A DNA stretch of 64,000 nt. It comes from JABFWF01 sp035539135. GTDB lineage: Bacteria; Pseudomonadota; Gammaproteobacteria; Xanthomonadales; Xanthomonadaceae. The stretch lies in assembly GCA_035539135.1 (NCBI GenBank), contig DATLJD010000013.1, forward strand, positions 1-64,000. Direction: 5' to 3'. Position numbers and translations under genes: made by a program. Below the pieces are notes generated by a model. The model ran no database searches. It worked only from the letters and a program-made list of their open reading frames with translations, and was not told where the DNA came from. Of the stretch, positions 16,192-25,467 are shown one piece after another; the first letter of the stretch is position 1; every line of letters begins with the position of its first letter.

Positions 16192-16713
16192 TCACGGCAC
16201 GGAGTAGACGGACTGCAGCATCACCCGCGAGCGGCCGTTGCCGGCGCTCAGGGCGGTGATGCGATAGCGGCTTTCGCTGCCGCTGCAGGAGGTTTCGGAC
16301 ACGTCGCCACTGGTGGTGCAGCTGCCGGCGGGCGGCACGTTGTCGGCCAGCTTTTCGATCAGGTATTTCGCGCCGCTGCTCGCCGTCGGCGCCTTGCTGT
16401 CCCAGTTCGCGGACACCGTCCAGACCGGGGTCGCGGACGGGTCGTACACGCAGATGCCGTTGCTGTCGCAGCCGGCCGAGGTCGACGGCGACGGCTTTCC
16501 GGATGCGGTCACCTCGCCTTGGCGCAGGGCCGCCTCCGCGGCCTGGAACGCCGCGCTGCGGTCCGCCATGTTGGCGGTCATCCGCTCTTCCAGCAGCGTG
16601 CCGCGCAGGCTCGCCAGCGCGATCAGGGTCATGACGACCAGCAGGATCAGGACCACCGCCAGCGCGGCGCCGCGCTGGCGGGAACGGGGGCGAATGGCGG
16701 GCATCGGACTCAT
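16192..16713 (-). CDS. pilX: Minor pilin assembly protein PilX
   Basis: A 173-residue protein starting MSPMPAIRPRSRQRGAALAVVLILLVVMTL. It has a prepilin-like leader ending RG but then AALAV in place of FTLIE, with Glu displaced, as is usual for PilX (RGxALxxxLxxL). The LLEERMTANMADRSAAFQAAEAAL segment is the PilX N-terminal signature. The ATG overlaps the pilW stop as ATGA. It works with PilV, PilW, FimT and PilY1 in priming pilus assembly in the inner membrane. Confidence 0.92.
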   Translation of the reverse strand: MSPMPAIRPRSRQRGAALAVVLILLVVMTLIALASLRGTLLEERMTANMADRSAAFQAAEAALRQGEVTASGKPSPSTSAGCDSNGICVYDPSATPVWTVSANWDSKAPTASSGAKYLIEKLADNVPPAGSCTTSGDVSETSCSGSESRYRITALSAGNGRSRVMLQSVYSVP

Positions 16714-17777
16714 GGCAGCCGGTTCCGGATGGCGACGGTGTGCTCGAGCAGGCGGGTCAGGGGCTGGCCGTCGGTCCCCTTCTGCTGGTCGTTGACGGTG
16801 AGCTCGATCCTGATCCCGACCACGTTGCCATTGGCCCAGTCGGCCGCGCTGACCGCGCTCGCGTCCTTGTAGGTGCTGTCGCCGGCGACCAGGTATTTCA
16901 GCTGCATGTCCTGCACGCCCTCCGCGATCTCGTCGGCGCGCGTGCCCGCGACGCCTCCGGAGTTGGTCGAGACCACGTGGAAGAGGGAACGCGTGCCGTC
17001 GCCGTTGTAGCCCACGTACCAGCGGCTCGCCTTCATCTTGGCGAGGATGGCCGGCCACTGCCGGCCGGAACCGCAGTCGGTCTCGTCGCCATTGAAGCAG
17101 CCGAACTTGTAGGCGTCGCCATTGGTGGTGCAGACCGGCAACCCGTCCTTGTTGGCGTCACCGAGGCCCTTGCTGCAGTTGCCTGGGGTGACGCTGCTTC
17201 CCGTGTTGTGGACGACGGTGACGTTGGATGCATTGGCGCCGGTGACCTGGAACACCGCCATGTGCGCGGGATCGCAAGCCACCACGACATCGCCGACGGC
17301 AAGACCGTGGGCATTGGTGCTGACCTTGATCTCGGCGGGGTTGCCGCCCGGGTCCGGGACGATGTTGACGTCGGTGCTGGTCGAGGAGCGGATGTCGATC
17401 ACGTCGGTGCCGGCGACGCGGTTGCCCTCGGCGGTGCCGTCGGTCAGCCCGGGCGCCGTGCCGTCGAAGCCCTGGATGCCGGCCGTCCAGTCGGTGTACC
17501 AGTTGGAGGTGGCATTGACCAACACGTTGACCTTGGTCATCTGCCCGGTGTTGCCGCAGGCGTTGCCGGCCGCCTCGCGCAGGTCGCGCGCCATCAGCTC
17601 GAAGGCGGTGCGCGCGTTCTCCTGGATGCGCCCGAGGCTCTCGGTCGCCGCGTAGGTCTGGCGGTTGCTGATGAAGACGGTCAGCGTGGCGCCGGTCACG
17701 ATCAGGCCGAGGACCATCGCGACCATCAGCTCGATCAGGCTGAAGCCCGTCATGCGATTGGAGGCATGCAGATTCAT
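16710..17777 (-). CDS. pilW: Minor pilin PilW
   Basis: A 355-residue pseudopilin: leader MNLHASNRMTG, then FSLIELMVAMVLGLIVTGATLTVF, and the PilW-typical ENARTAFELMARDLREAAGNACG. The long C-terminal domain contains many Cys residues, probably disulfide-bonded. Its ATG overlaps the pilV stop (17774-17777) and its stop overlaps pilX. Length and order agree with PilW of Xanthomonas/Pseudomonas-type minor pilin operons. Confidence 0.93.
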   Translation of the reverse strand: MNLHASNRMTGFSLIELMVAMVLGLIVTGATLTVFISNRQTYAATESLGRIQENARTAFELMARDLREAAGNACGNTGQMTKVNVLVNATSNWYTDWTAGIQGFDGTAPGLTDGTAEGNRVAGTDVIDIRSSTSTDVNIVPDPGGNPAEIKVSTNAHGLAVGDVVVACDPAHMAVFQVTGANASNVTVVHNTGSSVTPGNCSKGLGDANKDGLPVCTTNGDAYKFGCFNGDETDCGSGRQWPAILAKMKASRWYVGYNGDGTRSLFHVVSTNSGGVAGTRADEIAEGVQDMQLKYLVAGDSTYKDASAVSAADWANGNVVGIRIELTVNDQQKGTDGQPLTRLLEHTVAIRNRLP

Positions 17778-18271
17778 AGGCGGCTCACCGTCTCGAACTT
17801 GTCCTCGGTCGCCTGCGACGTCTTGGTTACGTTGCCCCGCGAGTTGTCCCAGCGGATCGTGATCCTGAAGGTGTCGTCGAGCCCTGGTTCGAAGGCGATG
17901 CCGACGCAGGCCGTACCACCGAGCCCGTCCGGGGACTGCACCGTCTCGATCCAGTTGCGCAGGTCCTTGCGGGCCAGGCTGCCGTCGTCATCGGGCTGGG
18001 CGCAGGTCGGGAACGTCAGGTTGTACCTGCCGATCAACGCGTCGTTGCGGTTGGCCCGCATCGCGTCGAGGATGGCGTAGCTCTGCACCAGCGCCTCGTT
18101 GCGTTCGATCGCGCTCTGGCTGGTGCGCAGCGCGGTGGCCTGCAGCGCGGCGATGCCGAGCAGGCCGAAGGCGAGGATCACCACCGCGACCAGGATCTCG
18201 ATCAGGCCGACGCCGGCGCTGGCCTTGCGCGATGGCGGCAGCGGGTGCGCGCTTCGCTGGATTCGCATCAT
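17774..18271 (-). CDS. pilV: Minor pilin PilV
   Basis: A 165-residue pseudopilin with leader to ...KASAG followed by VGLIEILVAVVILAFGLLGIAALQATALRTSQSAIERNEA, the PilV signature. The frame is open much further upstream, but the ATG at 18271 overlaps the fimT stop as ATGA and gives the correct prepilin leader (a second ATG lies at 18268). Part of the fimT-pilVWX-pilY1-pilE operon. Confidence 0.92.
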   Translation of the reverse strand: MMRIQRSAHPLPPSRKASAGVGLIEILVAVVILAFGLLGIAALQATALRTSQSAIERNEALVQSYAILDAMRANRNDALIGRYNLTFPTCAQPDDDGSLARKDLRNWIETVQSPDGLGGTACVGIAFEPGLDDTFRITIRWDNSRGNVTKTSQATEDKFETVSRL

Positions 18272-18858
18272 GGGTCGTTCACCACGCTGGAGGGACATGC
18301 ACCGTTGGCCCCGGTGGCCTTTTCGATCGCGACCCGGCTGCCGGTCTTGAGGGTGACGTAGCGGATGTTCTCGGGCGGCTGCCGGCCGGGGATGCAGAAG
18401 GCGATCGCGCCGGTCAGCGGCGCGGTGCCGTTGTAGGCCATGCCGTCCGGGCGGAACACGATCGTGTTGCCGAAATTCCCGCTCGACAGCATCCGGACCT
18501 GCGACGGGATCGTGGCCATGCGCAGGACCTCCGCGGCCGCCGGAGTCGCATTCTTGTCGGCATCGGTGAAGACGATCCAGCCACGAGCCGAGGCCGCCGC
18601 GGCGCAGGCCGGCGTCGCGGCCTGTGGATCGGCGCTGAGGCACATCGCGGTGCGGCCGTTCCGGCGCACGGACTCCATGCGCGCGGTCTGCAGCGCCGCC
18701 ATCATCTCGTTGGAGGCGGTGGCCAGGCGGTTGCTGTTGAAGACGCTCTCGAAGCTCGGGATCGCGACGGCGAGGAGGATGGCCGCGACCGCGATCGTGA
18801 CCATCAACTCCACCATCGTGAAACCCCGGATCCGCCGGCGTCGGTCGGGCATCCCCAT
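18268..18858 (-). CDS. fimT: Minor pilin FimT (GspH family)
   Basis: A 196-residue pseudopilin: basic leader MGMPDRRRRIRG, mature FTMVELMVTIAVAAILLAVAIPSF, and the GspH/FimT domain (NRLATASNEMMAALQTARMESVRRNGRTAMCLS, WIVFTDADKN, IVFRPDGMAYNG). FimT proteins can bind DNA in naturally competent Xanthomonadaceae and Legionella (family knowledge); whether this one does is unknown. The ATG at 18858 has a GGGGAAGCGGAG ribosome region. It is the first gene of the minor pilin operon. Confidence 0.92.
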   Translation of the reverse strand: MGMPDRRRRIRGFTMVELMVTIAVAAILLAVAIPSFESVFNSNRLATASNEMMAALQTARMESVRRNGRTAMCLSADPQAATPACAAAASARGWIVFTDADKNATPAAAEVLRMATIPSQVRMLSSGNFGNTIVFRPDGMAYNGTAPLTGAIAFCIPGRQPPENIRYVTLKTGSRVAIEKATGANGACPSSVVNDP

Positions 18859-18995
18859 GCGCGCTCCGCTTCCCCAGGATAGTCGCGGGCCACTGTCCGG
18901 CACGCATCCGGGGCTTGCAAGCCCGGGCGGACGGGCGGCCGGCTGGAGCGGACGGGCGCGCGCCCGGCCTCCCACGCGCCGCCACGGAATGGGAC

Positions 18996-20390
18996 CTAGG
19001 CCACGATTTCGTAGCAGGGCCGGTATTCGCCCGCGATCTTCATCCGGCGCTGGGCGACGAAGGCGCGCAGCAGCGCGTCCAGCGCGCGGGCGATGTCGGG
19101 ATCGCCGTGGATGCGGTACGGGCCGTACTGCTCGACGCGGCGCACGCCCTCCTCCTTGACGTTGCCGGCGACGATGCCGGAGAACGCGCGCCGCAGGTCG
19201 GCGGCGAGGTCCTGCGGGCGGCGGCCGTGGTGCAGGTCGAGCGCGGCCATCGCCTCGTGGGTCGGCACGAACGGCGTCTGGAACGACAGCGGCACGTCCA
19301 GCGACCAGTTGAAGAAGAACGAATCCTGCTGGGCCAGCCGGTACTCGCGCACCTTCTCGATGCCCTCGGCCATGCGCCGGGCGACCTCGGCGCTGTCGCC
19401 GACGATGATCCGGTAGCGGTTGGTCGCGGCCTCGCCGAGGGTCAGGCGCAGGAAGGTGTCGATCTGCTCGAAGTACGGGGCCGCCGCCGCCGGGCCGGTG
19501 AAGATCAGCGGGAACGGCAGCTTCGCGTTCTCCTCGCGCAGGAGGATGCCGAGCAGGTAGAGGATCTCCTCGCAGGTGCCGACGCCGCCCGGGAACACGA
19601 TGATGCCGTGGCCGAGGCGCACGAACGACTCCAGGCGCTTCTCGATGTCCGGCATGATCACCAGGTGGTTGACGATCGGGTTCGGCGACTCGGCGGCGAT
19701 GATCCCCGGCTCGGTGATGCCGATGTAGCGCGGGTGCCGGTGGCGCTGCTTGGCGTGGGCGATCGTCGCGCCCTTCATCGGCCCCTTCATCGCGCCCGGG
19801 CCGCAGCCGGTGCAGATGTCCAGGCCGCGCAGGCCGAGCTCGTAGCCGACCTGCTTGGTGTATTCGTATTCGTCGCGGTTGATCGAGTGGCCGCCCCAGC
19901 ACACCACCAGGTTGGGATCGCCCGGGTGCAGGGTCCGCGCATTGCGCAGCAGGCGGAACACCGCGTCGGTGATGCCGGGCGAGGTGCACAGCTCGTCGGC
20001 GAACTCGGGGGTCAGTTCGACCGAGGTATAGACCAGGTCGCGTACCACGGCCGCCAGCAGTTCGGCGACGCCGCGGATGATCTGGCCGTCGACGAAGGCC
20101 ATCGCCGGCGCGTTCTTCAGCTCCAGGCGCAAGCCGCGGTCCTGTTGCAGGACCTGGATGTCGAAGTCCGGGTACAGCTCGCGCGCCGCGCGCGGATCGT
20201 CGGACGTGCTGCCGGTGGTCAGCACCGCCAGCGCGCAGCGGCGCAGCAGTTCGTGCATGCCGCCGACGGAGGCGTCGCGCAGGCGGGCGACTTCCTCGCG
20301 GGACAGGACGTCCAGGCCGCCGCGCGGGTAGATGCGGGCGTTGACGGTGGGCAGTTTCGGCGTCGCGACTTCGTCCATCGGGGCTTCCAT
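18996..20390 (-). CDS. ppnN: Nucleotide 5'-monophosphate nucleosidase (PpnN/YgdH, LOG family)
   Basis: A 464-residue protein with the N-terminal PpnN domain (LPTVNARIYPRGGLDVLSREE), a Rossmann LOG/lysine decarboxylase-like core with PGGVGTCEEI (~275-285), and the C-terminal regulatory region. PpnN splits purine/pyrimidine nucleoside monophosphates to base and ribose-5-phosphate and in E. coli is a (p)ppGpp target. Length matches the family. An alternative ATG at 20378 has a slightly better ribosome site. It stands alone between the pilus operon and a TonB receptor, both on the same strand. Confidence 0.92.
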   Translation of the reverse strand: MEAPMDEVATPKLPTVNARIYPRGGLDVLSREEVARLRDASVGGMHELLRRCALAVLTTGSTSDDPRAARELYPDFDIQVLQQDRGLRLELKNAPAMAFVDGQIIRGVAELLAAVVRDLVYTSVELTPEFADELCTSPGITDAVFRLLRNARTLHPGDPNLVVCWGGHSINRDEYEYTKQVGYELGLRGLDICTGCGPGAMKGPMKGATIAHAKQRHRHPRYIGITEPGIIAAESPNPIVNHLVIMPDIEKRLESFVRLGHGIIVFPGGVGTCEEILYLLGILLREENAKLPFPLIFTGPAAAAPYFEQIDTFLRLTLGEAATNRYRIIVGDSAEVARRMAEGIEKVREYRLAQQDSFFFNWSLDVPLSFQTPFVPTHEAMAALDLHHGRRPQDLAADLRRAFSGIVAGNVKEEGVRRVEQYGPYRIHGDPDIARALDALLRAFVAQRRMKIAGEYRPCYEIVA

Positions 20391-20423
20391 CGGGGAATCG
20401 CGCGACTGTAGCGCGCGGGACCG

Positions 20424-20455
20424 GAAACGGAAACGGCCGGGTCGCCCCGGCCGTT
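20424..20455 (-). terminator. Terminator after the TonB-dependent receptor
   Basis: A 10-bp perfect stem AACGGCCGGG/CCCGGCCGTT with a 4-nt loop, followed on the minus strand by TTCCGTTTCC. The plus-strand left flank and arm (GAAACGGAAACGGCCGGG) are identical over 18 nt to the terminator after sodB at 26501. Confidence 0.75.
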
Positions 20456-20481
20456 CCGCGTGCTTCGCGATCGCAGGGCGA

Positions 20482-23400
20482 TCAGAACTGGTAGCGCAGG
20501 GTCACCAGCACCGACCAGCGGGAGACCGCCTTGTCGTCGTAGGTGACCAGCTGGCCCGGCTGGTAGTTGCCGTCGCTGTCGGTCGGCAGCGAGTAGATGT
20601 ACTTGCCGTCGGCGCCCACGCCCTCGTAGTTGGCGAGCGAGCGGACGAACGGATAGCCCACGCGCTGCTCCACGCCCCAGTCGGAGTTGAGCATGTTGAG
20701 GAAGTTGTAGATGTCCAGGCGCACTTCGGCCTTGTGGCCCTCCATGAAGCCCGGCAGCTCCTGGCGGAACGACAGGTCGACCTGGTTCACCCACGGCGAG
20801 TTGGCGCCGTTGCGGCGGGCGATGCCGCCCTGGTGCGAGTTGAGGTAGTCGTCGCCCTCGATGAACGCGTAGAACTGGTCGATCGCCGTCTGGCTGGTGC
20901 CGGCGGTGAAGTTCACGTCGCCCGGGTTCGGGATGTAGACCAGGTCGCGGAAGTACGAGTCGCCGTTGGCGTCGTTGTCGAACACCCAGCTGTACGGCTG
21001 GCCGGTGTGCCCGTCGTAGAACGCCGAGATGCTGGTCGCGTAGTCGCCGAACAGGTTCTTGCTCCACGACAGCGACGCGGTGACGCGCTCGTGCAGCGAG
21101 TAGTTCGAGATGTTGGCGACTTCCTCGTTCGGGTTCAGGAAGACGTTGTCGCGGAAGTTCGAGCTCGCCTGCGAGGACGTGCCGGCGTTGACCTCGGTGG
21201 CCGCGCCGCGGGTATAGCTCAGGCCGGCGGCCCAGTTGTCGGCGAAGGGCTTCTTCAGCGAGAAGGTCAGCCAGTGCGCGCCGCCCTTGCTGGTGTTGTC
21301 CAGCACGGTGATGGCCTGGCCGAAGTCGCCGTTGGCGTTGCAGCGGTTGCCGTTGGTGCGCACCGCCGGGCCGTTCGGATCGCAGTAGAACGACAGGCGC
21401 CCGTCCGGCAGCACGCCGGTGGCCTCGCCGATGTTGAGGTTGCGGTAGAAGAAGCCGTCCTTGACGTTCAGCCACTGGTACTCGACCGACGCCACCAGCC
21501 CGTACCACGGCAGCTGGCGGTCGAGGGCGAGGCTGCCCTTCCACACGGTCGGCTGCTTGAAGTCGGGCGCCAGGGTGTCGACCACCATCTGGCTGCTGCT
21601 CGCCGGCGGCGTGTTCTGGTTGTACGGGTCGGCCGAGAACTCCGGCGGCATGGTGCAGGTGGTGTTGCTGGCGAACGGCTGGCAGCTGAAGGTGGCGATG
21701 GTCAGGCCGTTGTTCTGGTACGGGTTGGTCAGCCACACGCCCAGGGTGTTGGCCTGGAACAGGCCGATGCCGCCGCGCAGCTGCATCAGCTGGTCGCCGT
21801 CGAAGGTGTACTTGAACGAGGCGCGCGGCTGCAGCACGCCGTTGCCGTCGATGGTGTTGTCGTTGCGGAAGCCGAAGGCCTCCTCGAAGTCCGCGTTGTA
21901 GATCGGCTTGTCCGAGGTCTTGGGCAGGTCGTAGCGCAGGCCGTACTGGACCGACAGGTTGTCGTTGACCTGCCAGGTGTCCTGGGCGAAGAAGCCGTAC
22001 TGGCGCAGCGTCCAGCGCGCGGCGACGTCGCCGAGGGTGAAGCCCGGCGCCGGCTGGTACAGGTCGAAGCGGGTGTACTCGCCCGCCTCGAAGGCGTCGA
22101 TGCCGTCGAAGGTGTAGGCGCCGAACTGGGTGCGGCCGAACAGGTTGTAGAACTTGTCCTGCTGGTAGTCGAAGCCGCCCTTGAACTCGTGGTCGCCCAC
22201 GTACCAGGTGCCGGCCAGGAAGGTCTTCCAGGTCTTCACGCCGAGATCGTTGTAGTGCGAGAACTGCTCCTCGCCCAGGTCGACGTACGGGTTGCGGCCG
22301 TTCGGCAGCCCGGTGACGGGATCGGTGCCGAGGTTGATGACGATCTGCGGCTGGTCGCCGCTCAGGCCGTTGCGGCCGACGAAGTAGTCGGTGTAGGAGA
22401 TCGACGCCTCGGTCGAGAAGTTCTCGGTCCAGTCGTCGTACAGGTTCAGCACGTAGTTGTCGTTCTCGCGCTCGCGGGCGTACCAGTAGCTGGACAGGGC
22501 GACGCCGTTGTTGGAGAAGCCGTTGAGCACCGGCTCGGTCTCGCGGACCTGGTTGTAGCGGAAGCTCAGGCGGTGGAAGTCGTTGATGTTCCAGTCGATC
22601 TTGCCGAGGAAGCGCTTGGAGTCGGTGTTGACGCTGGACGAGCTCAGGCTGCCCGGGCGCAGGCCCAGTCCCTCGGCGACCGAGATGATGCGGTCGATGT
22701 CGGCCTGGGTCAGGCCGTTGATCTCGGTGCTGGCGCCCGAGCCCATCGGGCCGAAGTCCGGACCCGGCGCGATGATCTTGCTTTCTTCGTAGCTGCCGAA
22801 GAAGAACAGCTTGTCCTTGATGATCGGCCCGCCGAAGGTGACGCCGGCGGTCCAGTTCTTGTCGTAGCCGTTGAACGGGCGGTCGTCGCCCATGATCTTG
22901 TCGCCGGTCAGGTTGTCGGCGTCGGTGTAGGCGTAGTAGACCGAACCGTGGAACTCGTTGGTGCCGGACTTGGTGACCGCGTTGATGTTGGCGCCGACCG
23001 AACGCGCGTTGGTGACGTCGTAGTTCGCGGTCGAGATGCTGTATTCCTCGATCGAGTCCTGCGAGATCGGCGTGCCCACGTACGGCAGGCCGTTGGCCTC
23101 CAGGCCGAACGGATCGTTCACGCCGACCGCGTCGACGCTGATGTTGTTCATGCGGCTGTTCTGGCCGAGGGCCGAGATCTCGCCGCGGGCGCGGTCGGTG
23201 ATGTTGACGCGCGGATCGAGGCGGGCGACGTTCTGGATGGAACGGCCCGGGGTCGGGGTCGCGTCCAGCTCCTGGCGGCTGAGGTTGGTGCCCAGGCCGT
23301 GGCTGTCGGAGGCGAACACCTCGGGGATGCGGGTGCCGACGACGGTGACGGTCTCCAGCGAGGTCACGTCGGGGTTCAGGCGCGCGTCCACCTCGGCGAC

Positions 23401-23718
23401 CTTGTCCAGGCCCAGGTAGACCGCGTCCTCGGTGCTGGCGCCGGTGCCTTCCTTGCTGATGGTGATCGTGTACGGACCACCCACGCGCAGGCCGCGCGCG
23501 CTGTAGTTGCCGCTGGCGTCGGTGGTCGCGCGGCTGATGGTGCCGGACTCGACGTGGGTGATGGTCACCTCGGCGCCGGCGACCGGCTGGCCCTCGGCGT
23601 TGACGACGTGGCCGGCGACGCCGGCGGACGTGCTCTGCGCGAACACGGGGGCGGCGGCGAGCGCGGCGATCAGGGCCAGCGACAGCCGGGACAGGCGGGC
23701 GCGATGCGGATGCGACAT
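20482..23718 (-). CDS. Oar-like TonB-dependent outer-membrane receptor
   Basis: A 1078-residue protein: signal peptide ending VFAQ, an N-terminal carboxypeptidase-regulatory-like beta-sandwich (GVAGHVVNAEGQPVAGAEVTITH; ~30-110), a plug domain (~120-260, SIEEYSISTANYDVTNARSVGANINAVTKSG), and a long beta-barrel ending in the outer-membrane terminal pattern WSVLVTLRYQF with C-terminal Phe. This is the Oar/TonB-dependent receptor class abundant in Xanthomonadaceae. The substrate cannot be told; no transporter or enzyme gene is linked. A terminator follows at 20424. Confidence 0.92.
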   Translation of the reverse strand: MSHPHRARLSRLSLALIAALAAAPVFAQSTSAGVAGHVVNAEGQPVAGAEVTITHVESGTISRATTDASGNYSARGLRVGGPYTITISKEGTGASTEDAVYLGLDKVAEVDARLNPDVTSLETVTVVGTRIPEVFASDSHGLGTNLSRQELDATPTPGRSIQNVARLDPRVNITDRARGEISALGQNSRMNNISVDAVGVNDPFGLEANGLPYVGTPISQDSIEEYSISTANYDVTNARSVGANINAVTKSGTNEFHGSVYYAYTDADNLTGDKIMGDDRPFNGYDKNWTAGVTFGGPIIKDKLFFFGSYEESKIIAPGPDFGPMGSGASTEINGLTQADIDRIISVAEGLGLRPGSLSSSSVNTDSKRFLGKIDWNINDFHRLSFRYNQVRETEPVLNGFSNNGVALSSYWYARERENDNYVLNLYDDWTENFSTEASISYTDYFVGRNGLSGDQPQIVINLGTDPVTGLPNGRNPYVDLGEEQFSHYNDLGVKTWKTFLAGTWYVGDHEFKGGFDYQQDKFYNLFGRTQFGAYTFDGIDAFEAGEYTRFDLYQPAPGFTLGDVAARWTLRQYGFFAQDTWQVNDNLSVQYGLRYDLPKTSDKPIYNADFEEAFGFRNDNTIDGNGVLQPRASFKYTFDGDQLMQLRGGIGLFQANTLGVWLTNPYQNNGLTIATFSCQPFASNTTCTMPPEFSADPYNQNTPPASSSQMVVDTLAPDFKQPTVWKGSLALDRQLPWYGLVASVEYQWLNVKDGFFYRNLNIGEATGVLPDGRLSFYCDPNGPAVRTNGNRCNANGDFGQAITVLDNTSKGGAHWLTFSLKKPFADNWAAGLSYTRGAATEVNAGTSSQASSNFRDNVFLNPNEEVANISNYSLHERVTASLSWSKNLFGDYATSISAFYDGHTGQPYSWVFDNDANGDSYFRDLVYIPNPGDVNFTAGTSQTAIDQFYAFIEGDDYLNSHQGGIARRNGANSPWVNQVDLSFRQELPGFMEGHKAEVRLDIYNFLNMLNSDWGVEQRVGYPFVRSLANYEGVGADGKYIYSLPTDSDGNYQPGQLVTYDDKAVSRWSVLVTLRYQF

Positions 23719-23992
23719 GACAGGACCTCGGTGCGGAAGGACGGCAGTCGGCCGGGACGCCTTGCGGTGTCCGGCCTCTGAGAACGCGGGTGATTCCCCG
23801 ACCCGAACGGCGGCGTACGGGTTAACTACAGTTTAACAGCATGCCGGTCGCCGATGGCGGCCCCGTGACGGGAACGTGACGAAACGGCCGCCGGGAGCTT
23901 GCCTGATCCGGCCTGCTGTACGCCCACGGCCGGATCCAACCCTTTGCCAGAATTGGCATTTTGCCCATTGGCACACCCTGCCGGGGCCCGCC
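23719..23992. other. Upstream region of the TonB receptor gene
   Basis: This 274-bp gap contains an A/T-rich imperfect inverted repeat GTTAAAC-TGTA-GTTAAC (23821-23837) about 105 bp upstream of the receptor start. It could be an operator or core promoter region. No ORF with a believable ribosome site is seen. Confidence 0.4.
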
Positions 23993-24595
23993 TCAGGCCC
24001 CCGGCAGGCCGCCACGCAGGTAGGCGCCGATGCCGTCCAGCAGCATCTGCACCGAGATCGCCACCAGCAGCATGCCCATCAGCCGCTCGACCGCGGTCAG
24101 CACCCGCGCGCCCAGCCACTTGTAGAGGTAGGTCGCCGAGAACAGGATCGCCGCGGCCGCGCCCCAGGCGATCAGCAGGGCCAGGCTCCAGTCGGCCAGC
24201 CGGCCCGGCTCGTTGCTGCCCATCAGCATCACCGCGGCCATGCCCGAGGGGCCGGCGATCAGCGGCACGGCCATCGGCACGATGAAGGGCTCGCCCTCCG
24301 GCAGTTCGCCCATCAGTCCTTCCGGCGGCGGGAAGATCATGCGGATGCCGATCAGGAACAGCACGATGCCGCCGGCGATCGACACCGATTCCTGCTGCAG
24401 GTGCATCAGCTCCAGCACGTACTTGCCGCCCCACAGGAACAGCATCAGCACGCCGAGCGCGATCGCCAGTTCGCGCGCCAGCACCGCGCGCTGGCGGCGC
24501 TGCGGCAGGTGGCGCAGCAGGCCGAGGAACACCGGGATGTTGCCGAGCGGATCGAGGATCAGGAACAGCAGCAGCGCGGCGGAAGCGATGGTCAT
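23993..24595 (-). CDS. MarC-family integral membrane protein
   Basis: A 200-residue protein with about six hydrophobic helices and the MarC/YhgN (UPF0056) signatures FLILDPLGNIPVFLGLL near the N-terminus, SIAGGIVLFLIGIRMIFP in the middle and VPMAVPLIAGPSGMAAVM at about 115. Despite the name, MarC proteins are not proven antibiotic resistance determinants and their transport substrate is unknown. No operon partner is evident; the next gene on this strand lies 107 bp upstream. Confidence 0.92.
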   Translation of the reverse strand: MTIASAALLLFLILDPLGNIPVFLGLLRHLPQRRQRAVLARELAIALGVLMLFLWGGKYVLELMHLQQESVSIAGGIVLFLIGIRMIFPPPEGLMGELPEGEPFIVPMAVPLIAGPSGMAAVMLMGSNEPGRLADWSLALLIAWGAAAAILFSATYLYKWLGARVLTAVERLMGMLLVAISVQMLLDGIGAYLRGGLPGA

Positions 24596-24702
24596 GGGGT
24601 TGCCCGGGCGGCGGGCGGTCCCCGCCTCTGTGGAACGAGCCTAGCGGAGCGCCGCCGTTTCGCGAAGGCGGGCCGGGTGCTGCGCGGCTCGCCGGCGGCG
24701 CC

Positions 24703-25467
24703 TCATCCCGCGCGCGACGGCAGCGTCGGCAAGCCGGTCGCGCCGATGGCGGGTGCCCACACGGTGCCGCGGTGCGCGGCGCCCGCGGGCGACAGCAAGG
24801 TCACGCACGCGTCGGCGTACGACGCCGGGTCGCGCGCCAGCACGTCGTCCTCTTCGACGTAGGCCAGCGCACGCAGCGCGGTGCGCATCGGCCCGGGCTG
24901 CAGCGCCGACACCCGCACCGGGCCGCCGGCGAGTTCGGCATGCAGGCTGTGCATCAGGCCGATGCGGCCGTGCTGGGCGGCGCCGTAGCCGCCCCAGTAG
25001 GCCTGGCCGACGCGTTCCGGATCGTCGACCACGAACACCACGGCCGCGTCCGGCGCGCGCAGCAGCAGCGGCAGGCAAGCCTGGGTCAGCCACGCGGGCG
25101 CGGTCAGGTTGACGTGCACCGCGCGGGCGAAGGCGGCCGGGTCGGTGTGGAGCAGCGGGGTCAGGCCGCGGAATTCGGCGGCGCAGTGCAGCAGACCGTC
25201 GAGGCGGCCGAGTTCGCCGTCCAGGCGCGCGGCGAGTTCGGCGTAGTCGTCAGGAGCGGCGCCTTCGAGGTCGAGCGGGTACAGCAACGCCTCGCCGCCG
25301 TCGTCGGCGATCGCGTCGTACAGGCGGTTCAACTTCGGCACCCGCCGGCCGAGCAGGACCACGGTCGCGCCGGCGCGCGCGCAGGCGCGCGCGGCCACGC
25401 TGCCGAGGCCGCCGTGCGCGCCGGCGACGAGCACCACGCGCCCGGCCAGCGCCCGTGCTTCGCTCAC
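24703..25467 (-). CDS. Short-chain dehydrogenase-like protein lacking the catalytic Lys and Ser
   Basis: A 254-residue Rossmann protein of the SDR superfamily (YciK-like). The nucleotide-binding turn is present as AGAHGGLG (15-22) and the structural Asn as HVNLTAP (120). The active-site region reads YWGGYGAAQHG, so Tyr161 is kept but the partner Lys is Gln165, and the expected catalytic Ser about 12 residues before the Tyr is in a VVDDPER segment (Asp148/149). The GTG start at 25467 overlaps the grxD stop (GTGA). The enzyme is either catalytically altered or a non-enzymatic SDR relative. Confidence 0.85.
   Translation of the reverse strand: MSEARALAGRVVLVAGAHGGLGSVAARACARAGATVVLLGRRVPKLNRLYDAIADDGGEALLYPLDLEGAAPDDYAELAARLDGELGRLDGLLHCAAEFRGLTPLLHTDPAAFARAVHVNLTAPAWLTQACLPLLLRAPDAAVVFVVDDPERVGQAYWGGYGAAQHGRIGLMHSLHAELAGGPVRVSALQPGPMRTALRALAYVEEDDVLARDPASYADACVTLLSPAGAAHRGTVWAPAIGATGLPTLPSRAG

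Noticed and set aside
12869..16207. An 1112-codon plus-strand frame across pilY1
   Set aside because: Antisense shadow of pilY1; composition dominated by Val, Ala, Gly and Arg with no motifs.
20332..23781. A 1149-codon plus-strand frame across the TonB receptor
   Set aside because: Exact antisense of a well-supported receptor gene; Val/Ala/Arg-rich with no recognisable domain or ribosome site.
23993..24595. MarC as an antibiotic resistance gene
   Set aside because: The family name is historical; there is no evidence of resistance function and no mar regulators nearby.
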